This document shows, piece after piece, positions 1 to 4,238 of a DNA stretch of 6,188 bases (the stretch's first letter is position 1; each line of letters opens with the position of its first letter). The position numbers and the translations under genes were made by a program. Under the pieces are notes generated by a model. It was given only the letters and a program-made list of their open reading frames with translations, was not told the origin of the DNA and ran no database searches. The stretch is from Betaproteobacteria bacterium UBA7395 (GTDB taxonomy: Bacteria > Pseudomonadota > Gammaproteobacteria > Burkholderiales > Rhodocyclaceae): positions 1 to 6,188 of the forward strand of contig DKNF01000208.1 of the NCBI GenBank assembly GCA_002470165.1. The letters are read 5' to 3'.

Positions 1-469
1 CCGGCAGATCAGCCGCAGCTTGCGCCTCGCTCATGCCGGCGAGACGGCGAGCGGCCAGGGTCAGCGCGGCGTGGATGTTGCCTTCGCCACCATGGCGCAG
101 GTAATCGGCCAGCCGATCAGACGCGGCAACCGACTCCGGGCCGATCCAGATCACCGGCGCCTTGACCGCGCCAGCCGGCAGCAAGTCGGCCAGCAGTGCC
201 TGCGGCATCGCATGTGGCGCATCGACCCACAGCATGTCGGCACTGCCGGCCGCTGCCAGCAGGCGCCGGCGCTGCGCCGGGCGTTCGCTCTCCGGCAGGG
301 TCAGCGGCGTATCGAAATGGCGGAAACGCCAGCCATTCGCCTGCGCCAGCCGTTCGACCAGGGCAGTGCGGGCCTTGGGCGTGATGTCGGCGGTCACCCA
401 CAACAGTTCGCGCGCCTGCGCAGCACCCGCCAGACAGGCGAGCAGCAGCCATCCCAGCCAGCGCATCAT
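1..469 (-). CDS. cobN: CobN-like protein with signal peptide (N-terminal part, runs off the left edge)
   Basis: CobN is the large subunit of the ATP-dependent cobaltochelatase that inserts cobalt into the corrin ring. The first 156 residues are visible. They begin with MMRWLGWLLLACLAGAAQA, a clear Sec signal peptide with likely cleavage after AQA (residue 19). Next comes an alpha/beta segment (ELLWVTADITPKA), then DMLWVDAPHAMPQ, VIWIGPES and YLRHGGEGNIHAALT, which resemble the N-terminal region of CobN-type proteins, where a tyrosine and a Gly-Gly-Glu-x-Asn stretch are typical. The ATG at 469-467 overlaps the TGA of the DUF2149 gene by four bases, and a second ATG follows immediately. Cytoplasmic biosynthetic CobN has no signal peptide, so this copy probably works in the periplasm on imported cobalt or corrinoid, alongside the ExbB/DUF2149 pair; that role is inferred. 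The catalytic part lies outside the window, so the family call rests on the N-terminal pattern and context. Confidence 0.72.
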   Translation of the reverse strand, partial: MMRWLGWLLLACLAGAAQARELLWVTADITPKARTALVERLAQANGWRFRHFDTPLTLPESERPAQRRRLLAAAGSADMLWVDAPHAMPQALLADLLPAGAVKAPVIWIGPESVAASDRLADYLRHGGEGNIHAALTLAARRLAGMSEAQAAADLP

Positions 470-768
470 GGCTTGGCGGCCGGGCCGTCTTCCGGAACGT
501 AGATGATGCTGCCGTCGCGCAAGCGGTAGGCAACGCCGGCCCGCACGCCCTCTCCTTCGCCGCTGTCGCCGGTGCCCTGGTAGCGGATTTCCTGGCCGTT
601 TTCCGGAATCGCCAGTTCCACCGGCGCCCCCGGATCGCCAGCCGACGACAGGTTGACCGCCGCCAGCAGGGCGACGACCAGAACGAGAAAGACATCGACC
701 AGGTTGATCGACGAGAGCATCGGGTCGTCGTCATCCTCTTCCAGGATGTTGAAATGCTTGAGGCTCAC
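466..768 (-). CDS. DUF2149 membrane protein, ExbD/TolR-like
   Basis: This is a 100-residue protein of the DUF2149 family. An acidic N-terminus (EEDDDDP, residues 10-16) is followed by one membrane segment at about residues 20-39 (INLVDVFLVLVVALLAAVN) and a soluble C-terminal part with RDGSIIYVPEDG. The membrane segment carries a lone Asp at residue 25, within VDVFLVLV, closely resembling the DVMLVL-type helix of ExbD and TolR whose Asp carries protons. The likely role is therefore the ExbD-like partner of the preceding ExbB-like channel, with the C-terminal domain in the periplasm; this is inferred from position and motif. The start is GTG at 768-766, overlapping the upstream TGA (767-765) as GTGA. 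Its own TGA at 468-466 overlaps the cobN start. The family is repeatedly found with MotA/TolQ-type and CobN-like genes. Confidence 0.85.
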   Translation of the reverse strand: MSLKHFNILEEDDDDPMLSSINLVDVFLVLVVALLAAVNLSSAGDPGAPVELAIPENGQEIRYQGTGDSGEGEGVRAGVAYRLRDGSIIYVPEDGPAAKP

Positions 769-1226
769 GCCAGGCCCTCCCGGCGCTTGCGGATGGCCAG
801 CAGTTCGCCGAGCAGCCAGCGACGGCGTAGGGAATACAGGACCAGGCCGATGGCCGCCGCCGTCAGCGCCAGCACGACGCCGGCAAAGGCGTCGCTGAAC
901 ACCGCCAGCGCAGCACTGCCGTTGCCGCTGGCAACCCCATGCAGCGCCGGGCCGAGCGGGATCATGGTGGCGATCAGACCGAGCATCGGCGTCACCCGGC
1001 TGAGCAGGCGCAGCGGCTCAAGCCGGCGCAGGACGATCAACTCGATCTCGTCGAACGCCAGTTCCGGTGCGTCGGGCAGACTGCGGAAGGCCGGCGAACG
1101 CCGTTGCCAGGCCTCGACCAGCACGGCGCCGCTCATCCACAGGGCGTAGACCAGCGCCGCCGCCAGCAGCCAGAGAATCGGCGTCAGCAGCAACTGGGTG
1201 AGTTGGGTAAAGCCGGCCTCCAGCAT
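765..1226 (-). CDS. MotA/TolQ/ExbB-family proton channel protein
   Basis: This 153-residue inner-membrane protein has three hydrophobic segments: about 12-37, 81-98 and 108-132. Segment 2 (RVTPMLGLIATMIPLGPAL) matches the MotA/TolQ/ExbB signature, where an R-x-x-P-x-L-G-L-hydrophobic-x-T pattern precedes the second pore helix. Segment 3 (FAGVVLALTAAAIGLVLYSL) supplies the usual Thr-containing third helix. The protein is shorter than ExbB (about 240 aa), lacking the long loops and tail. It starts with ATG at 1226-1224, one base into the stop codon of the ZrgA-like gene, and overlaps the DUF2149 gene by four bases. It probably forms the pmf-driven motor with DUF2149, energising an outer-membrane or periplasmic step for cobalt or corrinoid handling. 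It is unlikely to be the housekeeping ExbB, because a separate tonB begins at the right edge of the window. Confidence 0.85.
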   Translation of the reverse strand: MLEAGFTQLTQLLLTPILWLLAAALVYALWMSGAVLVEAWQRRSPAFRSLPDAPELAFDEIELIVLRRLEPLRLLSRVTPMLGLIATMIPLGPALHGVASGNGSAALAVFSDAFAGVVLALTAAAIGLVLYSLRRRWLLGELLAIRKRREGLA

Positions 1227-1750
1227 CAGAACACCAGCGCCGGGAAACGCGGACGGATGGTCTGGGTCTTTTTCGCGCCGGCCCGCTCCAGGCGGACCCG
1301 CAACTGCTTGAGCCCCGGGTGGTCACGGAAGGCGCTGAAGCTCAGCGACTTGAGCGCTTCGGGCTGCGCGCACTCGAAGCGGATTTCGTGCACCAGGTTG
1401 GCAATATCGACCTTGGGATCGACGACCTCGCCCAGCGCCGGTTCGGTGCGACTGCCACTCAGCTTGCACTGGGCTTCTGCCGGCGGCTCGACGAAGCGCA
1501 ACGGGTCGGCAACACGTTCGACGAAGGCCTGCCAGACCTGCTGCTGTTTTTCATTGCGGGGCGGGTAGTCGTAGCCAAGATAGGCTTCGAGCGGCACATC
1601 GAGGCGCACCGTCAGCGCCGCACCATCAACACTGACCTGGACATTGCCGTGACCGTGGGTGTGGTTGCCGTGGGCCAGGGAAAGCGGGGAAAAACAGGCA
1701 GCCGCCGTGAACACGGCGCACGCCGCCACACGCGTGGGGATTTTTGACAT
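1226..1750 (-). CDS. Secreted His-rich metal-binding protein, ZrgA/DUF2796 family
   Basis: This 174-residue protein has a Sec signal peptide (residues 1-26, ending SPLSLA). A mature His-rich N-terminus follows (HGNHTHGHGN, residues 27-36), then a beta-rich stretch (VQVSVDGAALTVRLDVPLEAYLGYDYPP) typical of DUF2796, the family that includes zinc-regulated ZrgA of Vibrio. Two cysteines (95 and 127) may form a periplasmic disulfide. The family is linked to zinc uptake. Here the gene is first after a cobalamin riboswitch and precedes ExbB-like, DUF2149 and CobN-like genes, so cobalt (or nickel) is a reasonable alternative ligand; this is inference. The ATG at 1750-1748 was chosen because GGAA lies about ten bases upstream and a normal signal peptide starts there; an in-frame TTG at 1765 would add five residues without a better ribosome site. 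Confidence 0.85.
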   Translation of the reverse strand: MSKIPTRVAACAVFTAAACFSPLSLAHGNHTHGHGNVQVSVDGAALTVRLDVPLEAYLGYDYPPRNEKQQQVWQAFVERVADPLRFVEPPAEAQCKLSGSRTEPALGEVVDPKVDIANLVHEIRFECAQPEALKSLSFSAFRDHPGLKQLRVRLERAGAKKTQTIRPRFPALVF

Positions 1751-1835
1751 GGGAAGAAGTTCCAAAATGACGCCCTGCCGACCTCCCCGTCGACATCAGG
1801 CATTACGGCCCGGCGCATGCGCGGACCACCCTGTT

Positions 1836-2036
1836 GGCCGGTATCCGGGCTGGTGGATCTTGCCTTCACCGCCTTCCCGGGATGCGTTGCATCGCCAGTG
1901 GCTGCAGGGTGAAAACTGGACGCGGACGTCCATCCACTTACCGTTGCGGGGGCAGCGCTGGTTGGAGCTGCCTGACGGCCAATCTCCCAGCTTCCCGTTT
2001 AACCGCGCCGGCCGAGGCAAGCGCGAGCACCAACGG
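1836..2036 (-). promoter_or_regulatory. Cobalamin (adenosylcobalamin) riboswitch
   Basis: Read on the minus strand, this leader shows the conserved cobalamin-riboswitch blocks in order: GGTGC (about 2032), GGTTAAACGGGAA (2004-1992), GCCCCCGCAACGGTAA (about 1954-1939), the B12 box AGCCACTGG (about 1901-1893), GGGAAGGCGG (about 1879-1870) and a closing GCCCGGATACCGGCC (1850-1836). It lies 85 bases upstream of the ZrgA-like ATG and points at the minus-strand operon, so bound B12 should lower expression of that operon. The expression platform is not obvious. An imperfect hairpin at 1800-1775 (CCTG/CAGG and CGAC/GTCG arms) is followed by a TTTT at 1767-1764 and could be a weak terminator; sequestration of the ribosome site is the alternative. 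A TGC-TAACAT extended -10-like sequence at 2049-2041 would start the transcript near the riboswitch 5' end, but it is weak. Confidence 0.95.
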
Positions 2037-2068
2037 GTGGATGTTAGCACAGCCTGCGAAAAAGACGC

Positions 2069-2097
2069 TTGACGCCAAATGAATTATTAACAATAAT
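2069..2097 (+). promoter_or_regulatory. Sigma70-like promoter of unit 1
   Basis: TTGACG (2069-2074) is followed after 17 bases by AATAAT (2092-2097), five of six matches to each consensus hexamer. The predicted transcript would start near 2104, about 65 bases before the 88-aa gene. A Fur-box-like sequence covers the spacer and the -10, so repression by iron-loaded Fur is expected. Confidence 0.6.
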
Positions 2098-2101
2098 TCT
2101 C
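2083..2101. promoter_or_regulatory. Fur-box-like operator 1
   Basis: ATTATTAACAATAATTCTC matches the 19-base Fur consensus (GATAATGATAATCATTATC) at 12 positions by hand alignment. On the other strand it reads TGAGAATTATTGTTAATAAT, a typical proteobacterial Fur box. It lies in the intergenic region shared with the divergent riboswitch operon, about 50 bases from the riboswitch 5' end. It could therefore also affect leftward transcription, although I see no strong leftward promoter overlapping it. Confidence 0.75.
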
Positions 2102-2169
2102 ATTCAGTAGCCAGCAAGCCGCGTTTCCGGCCAGCCAGCCAGTTTCCCCGAACCGACTGGAGCGCCCTT

Positions 2170-2436
2170 ATGGAACACGCCGACATGCCCCTCGAACTCA
2201 GGCTGGCTGCCGTCATCCACCTGTTGTCCTCGTCAGCCCTGCGCGGCGCCACCTTCCACAAGACCGAAGCCTTGCGCACTCATCTGCGCAGCGTGGCCGA
2301 CAGCGCCGACCTCAATCCCTACCTGAAGAGCACGCTGCAGGAAGTCCTCGGCGGCTGGGAGGCGGTGCACTGCCACCCCGCTTCGGTTCCGGTCGATTGC
2401 GACCCGCTGGCCCACCCCGGCTGCCAGACCCACTGA
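2170..2436 (+). CDS. Hypothetical 88-aa protein with Cys/His-rich C-terminus, Fur-linked
   Basis: I do not recognise a named family. The protein is small, soluble and mostly helical by pattern: helix-like stretches at about 8-24 (LELRLAAVIHLLSSSAL), 31-46 (TEALRTHLRSVADSAD) and 50-64 (YLKSTLQEVLGGWE). After the Trp at 63 the tail changes character and concentrates His67, Cys68, His69, Cys77, His82, Cys85 and His88, which could bind a metal. There is no signal peptide or membrane segment. GGAG at 2159-2162 sits seven bases before the ATG. The gene is first after a Fur-box promoter and lies 29 bases before the S4 paralogue, so it is probably cotranscribed with it and hemP and made under iron limitation. 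Any function in iron handling is inferred from context only. Confidence 0.8.
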   Translation: MEHADMPLELRLAAVIHLLSSSALRGATFHKTEALRTHLRSVADSADLNPYLKSTLQEVLGGWEAVHCHPASVPVDCDPLAHPGCQTH

Positions 2437-2465
2437 CATCAATCACAGTACAAGAGAGAGTAATC

Positions 2466-3083
2466 ATGTCCCGTTATACCGGCCCCCGCCTCAAAGTCCT
2501 GCGCGCCCTCGGCGTCGATCTGCCGGGGCTGTCGCGCAAATCGATGCAGGACCGCAACCAGCCGCCCGGCCAGCACGGCGCCCGCAAAGTCACCTCGCGC
2601 AAGTCCGAATTCGGCCTGCAACTGATGGAAAAACAGAAGCTGCGCTACAACTACGGTCTGAGCGAACGCCAGCTACGCCGCGCCGTCGCCGATGCCAAGA
2701 AGGATCGCGGCGCCACCGGCAACAAGCTGGTCGAACTGCTCGAACGCCGCCTCGACAACATGGTCTTCCGCGCGGGTTTCGCGCCGACCATTCCGGCCGC
2801 CCGCCAACTGGTCAGCCACGGTCATTTCCAGCTCAACGGCAAGCGCGTGACCATTCCCTCGATCCGCCTGCGCATCGGCGACGCCTTCGGCCCGAGCGAG
2901 GCCGGACGCAAGATCGATCTGGTGCGCGCCACGCTCGAAGAGCCGGCGCTGGAGCGTCCGCAATGGATCGCCTTCGATGACGCGACGACCTGCGCCCGCC
3001 TGACCCACCTGCCCGATGGCGACGCGGCGCCCTTCCCACTCGACCTGCAGCGTGTGGTCGAGTACTACGCCACCCGGATGTAA
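2466..3083 (+). CDS. rpsD: 30S ribosomal protein S4 paralogue in an iron-responsive unit
   Basis: S4 binds 16S rRNA early in 30S assembly and helps keep decoding accurate. The 205-residue product is full length (E. coli S4 is 206). It has the N-terminal MSRYTGPRLKVLR block, PPGQHGARK at 33-41, FGLQLMEKQKLRYNYGLSERQ at about 49-69, and the S4 RNA-binding domain at about 95-157 (RLDNMVFRAGF, ARQLVSHGHF). It keeps the terminal VVEYY but ends in ATRM and has a divergent segment at 170-195 (TTCARLTHLPDGDAAPFP). Its only cysteine is 176, so there is no zinc-ribbon N-terminus. Housekeeping rpsD sits with rpsK and rpoA; here no ribosomal or RNA polymerase genes adjoin, and the gene lies between a Fur promoter and hemP. 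GAGAGAG lies just upstream of the ATG at 2466; an upstream in-frame start would overlap the preceding gene and add non-S4 sequence. It may replace or compete with the main S4 under low iron, or act as an RNA-binding regulator; both are inference. Confidence 0.93.
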   Translation: MSRYTGPRLKVLRALGVDLPGLSRKSMQDRNQPPGQHGARKVTSRKSEFGLQLMEKQKLRYNYGLSERQLRRAVADAKKDRGATGNKLVELLERRLDNMVFRAGFAPTIPAARQLVSHGHFQLNGKRVTIPSIRLRIGDAFGPSEAGRKIDLVRATLEEPALERPQWIAFDDATTCARLTHLPDGDAAPFPLDLQRVVEYYATRM

Positions 3084-3101
3084 TCCCTCGAGGAGCCCAT
3101 C

Positions 3102-3332
3102 ATGGAACCGAGCAAACAGACTCTGCGCATTCCGTTCCTGCATGCCAACGGTCCGCGCCCGACCTTGCGTCTCAAGCCCGAACAAGCCGCCGCCCGGACC
3201 GCAAGCTGCGCGATCCAGTGCATCGCCAGCAAAGCCCTGTTTGGCGAATGCAACGAAATCTGCATCCGCCACAGTGGCAGCGAGTACCGCCTGCGCATCA
3301 CCCGCCAAGGCAAGCTGATCCTGACCAAGTAA
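3102..3332 (+). CDS. hemP: HemP-family protein with twin CX3C motif
   Basis: This 76-residue protein ends in EYRLRITRQGKLILTK, the hallmark of the HemP/HmuP family of small proteins linked to heme uptake. HmuP is known as a regulator of the TonB-dependent heme receptor gene in Bradyrhizobium and Burkholderia. Residues 48-76 align with the second HemP of this window: I-R/E-H-x-G-x-x-Y-x-LR-x-TR-x-x-KLILTK. The unusual feature is four cysteines ahead of and within the domain, C36-AIQ-C40 and C50-NEI-C54, giving CX3C-X9-CX3C. The other copy has no cysteine at all. This could bind iron, an iron-sulfur cluster or zinc, or form disulfides (inference). GAGGAG (3089-3094) is seven bases from the ATG, and the S4 gene ends 18 bases upstream, so the two are probably one transcript. 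Confidence 0.88.
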   Translation: MEPSKQTLRIPFLHANGPRPTLRLKPEQAAARTASCAIQCIASKALFGECNEICIRHSGSEYRLRITRQGKLILTK

Positions 3333-3349
3333 GCCCCACCGAGCAAGCC

Positions 3350-3410
3350 GGAGCAGGTCGCTGACCCCGCCTGCTCCTCCTGAGGGCGCCGATCACACGC
3401 CGGCGCCCTC
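3350..3410 (+). terminator. Two strong hairpins ending unit 1
   Basis: Hairpin A pairs GGAGCAGG (3350-3357) with CCTGCTCC (3370-3377) across a 12-base loop. Hairpin B pairs GAGGGCGCCG (3382-3391) with CGGCGCCCTC (3401-3410) across a 9-base loop. Both stems are perfect. No T-run follows B (CACCCGGAAA), so this is not a textbook Rho-independent terminator. It may stop transcription with another factor or protect the 3' end of the S4/hemP message. Confidence 0.55.
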
Positions 3411-3451
3411 CACCCGGAAATAACATTGTCACAAAACGAAATAATTCTTGT

Positions 3452-3479
3452 TTGACTTAATTTGCCATTCACGTATATT
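3452..3479 (+). promoter_or_regulatory. Sigma70-like promoter of unit 2
   Basis: TTGACT (3452-3457) and TATATT (3474-3479) are spaced by 16 bases in an AT-rich island (about 3418-3495) inside otherwise GC-rich DNA. The predicted start near 3486 leaves a leader of about 25 bases before the small ORF at 3511. The Fur-like operator overlaps the -10 and the start site. Confidence 0.65.
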
Positions 3480-3492
3480 AAGAACCATTCTC
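3474..3492. promoter_or_regulatory. Fur-box-like operator 2
   Basis: TATATTAAGAACCATTCTC matches the 19-base Fur consensus at 13 positions by hand alignment. It shares the ATTCTCA core with operator 1 (ATTCTCATTC there, ATTCTCACTC here). Placement over the -10 and transcription start fits simple repression by Fe-Fur. Confidence 0.7.
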
Positions 3493-3510
3493 ACTCATGC
3501 GAGGTGCCAC

Positions 3511-3585
3511 ATGAACAGTCTGTTGATCCATACCGGTATCGCCGCCACCCTGCTCTGGCTGATGCTGGCCGGCGCCGGTTTCTGA
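3511..3585 (+). CDS. 24-aa hydrophobic small membrane peptide, Fur-linked
   Basis: The ATG at 3511 opens a 24-codon reading frame ending in TGA at 3583-3585. It encodes MNSLLIHT, then GIAATLLWLMLAGAGF. The last 16-17 residues form a single hydrophobic segment with small-residue (G/A) spacing, suggesting an inner-membrane peptide; the N-terminus is polar with one His. A good ribosome site, GAGGTG (3501-3506), lies four bases before the ATG. It is the first cistron after the Fur-box promoter of unit 2, and its stop is ten bases before the next ATG, with that gene's GAGGAG directly after the TGA. I do not recognise a family. It could be a small membrane effector or merely a leader cistron that couples translation to the 68-aa gene. 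Confidence 0.6.
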   Translation: MNSLLIHTGIAATLLWLMLAGAGF

Positions 3586-3595
3586 GGAGAAAGCC

Positions 3596-3802
3596 ATGCC
3601 GAAAAGCGACATCTGGGCCGCCACCCTCAGCCTGGTCCTGATCCACGAAGAGACTGGGTGTCGTCAATCCGCGCTGCACGCGGCACGACTGCTTGAGCAC
3701 CTGTGCGACCAGGACATCGATCATGAAACCCGTGAATTGTGCGAACGCGCCAGCCAACGCCTGGGTCAGCGCCAGGAGTTACACCATGCTTGCCCCGCTT
3801 GA
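3596..3802 (+). CDS. Hypothetical 68-aa helical protein
   Basis: No named family is recognised. The 68 residues are mostly helical by pattern: about 5-18 (DIWAATLSLVLIHE), 23-37 (RQSALHAARLLEHLC) and 42-58 (DHETRELCERASQRLGQ). The protein is rich in Cys (22, 37, 49, 66) and His (17, 28, 35, 43, 63, 64). There is no signal peptide; the first helix is amphipathic rather than a membrane span. GAGGAG at 3585-3590 precedes the ATG at 3596. The 3' end overlaps the coiled-coil gene by 17 bases, so the two are probably translationally coupled. It loosely resembles the 88-aa protein of unit 1 (an A-L/R-x-x-x-HL stretch followed by a Q-x-x-LG stretch), which may mean a shared small family; the resemblance is weak. 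Confidence 0.75.
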   Translation: MPKSDIWAATLSLVLIHEETGCRQSALHAARLLEHLCDQDIDHETRELCERASQRLGQRQELHHACPA

Positions 3803-4211
3803 AAACCGCGCCATCCTCGAAAAGGAACCTGCCGAGCCGCACAGCGCGCTGGAAAGAGAAAACGCCGCCCTGCGCCGCGCCTTGCAGAAAGCCCGCAGCA
3901 GCCAGAAGCGGATGATCACGCTCAATGCCGCCCGCAGCATCGAACAGGCCAATCGCATCGCGGTGCTCGAAACACAAACCAGCAATCTGCGCGCGCGCAT
4001 CGCCCAGCTCGAATCCGGCCAGGCCATCATCGAACTGGGCCGGCAACTGATGGAACTGCGGGAAGCCAACGAACAATTGATCGTCGCCGCCCAGCGCGTC
4101 TGGCACATGGACAAGACCATCTGCGCCGCGCACCGCGAGTGCGAGCGCCTGGCCCGCGAACGCGACGACCTCGCCTTCCGCTTGTGCCAGCGCGCCAGCC
4201 ATCACGCCTGA
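3786..4211 (+). CDS. 141-aa coiled-coil protein of unknown function
   Basis: The product is almost entirely helical and charged. A heptad-like coiled coil runs from about residue 17 to 103 (e.g. ALERENAALRRALQKA at 21-36, IAVLETQTSNLRARIAQLE at 58-76, LMELREANEQL at 88-98). A short C-terminal segment with W106, H107, C112, H115 and C118 follows, then a further helix. There is no signal peptide or membrane segment, so it is probably cytoplasmic. I do not recognise a family. The ATG at 3786 was chosen because AGGAG at 3774-3778 lies seven bases upstream; in-frame upstream ATGs (e.g. 3693) would overlap the 68-aa gene by over 100 bases. It sits 27 bases before the DUF2325 gene, which also encodes a long coiled coil, so a hetero-oligomer is a reasonable inference. 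Confidence 0.85.
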   Translation: MLAPLENRAILEKEPAEPHSALERENAALRRALQKARSSQKRMITLNAARSIEQANRIAVLETQTSNLRARIAQLESGQAIIELGRQLMELREANEQLIVAAQRVWHMDKTICAAHRECERLARERDDLAFRLCQRASHHA

Positions 4212-4238
4212 ACCCGCTACTTGCCAAGGAATTTGCGC

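Noticed and set aside
117..734. Minus-strand Arg/Ala-rich open frame overlapping the DUF2149 and cobN genes
   Set aside because: It is in another frame of the same strand as two motif-bearing genes; its Arg/Ala/Cys-rich, motif-free product is typical of an out-of-frame GC-rich translation.
1319..1747. Plus-strand open frame opposite the ZrgA-like gene
   Set aside because: It mirrors a gene with a signal peptide and family motifs on the minus strand and has no motif of its own.
1796..2050. Open frames on both strands within the 1796-2072 leader region
   Set aside because: The region is fully explained by the cobalamin riboswitch and its downstream leader.
2397..2465. Upstream start extending the S4 paralogue by 23 residues
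   Set aside because: The extension overlaps the preceding gene and does not resemble S4; the ATG at 2466 has a purine-rich ribosome site and begins with the canonical S4 N-terminus.
2673..3308. Minus-strand open frame (211 codons) opposite the S4 paralogue and hemP
   Set aside because: It is antisense to unmistakable S4 and HemP sequences, with shadow-type composition.
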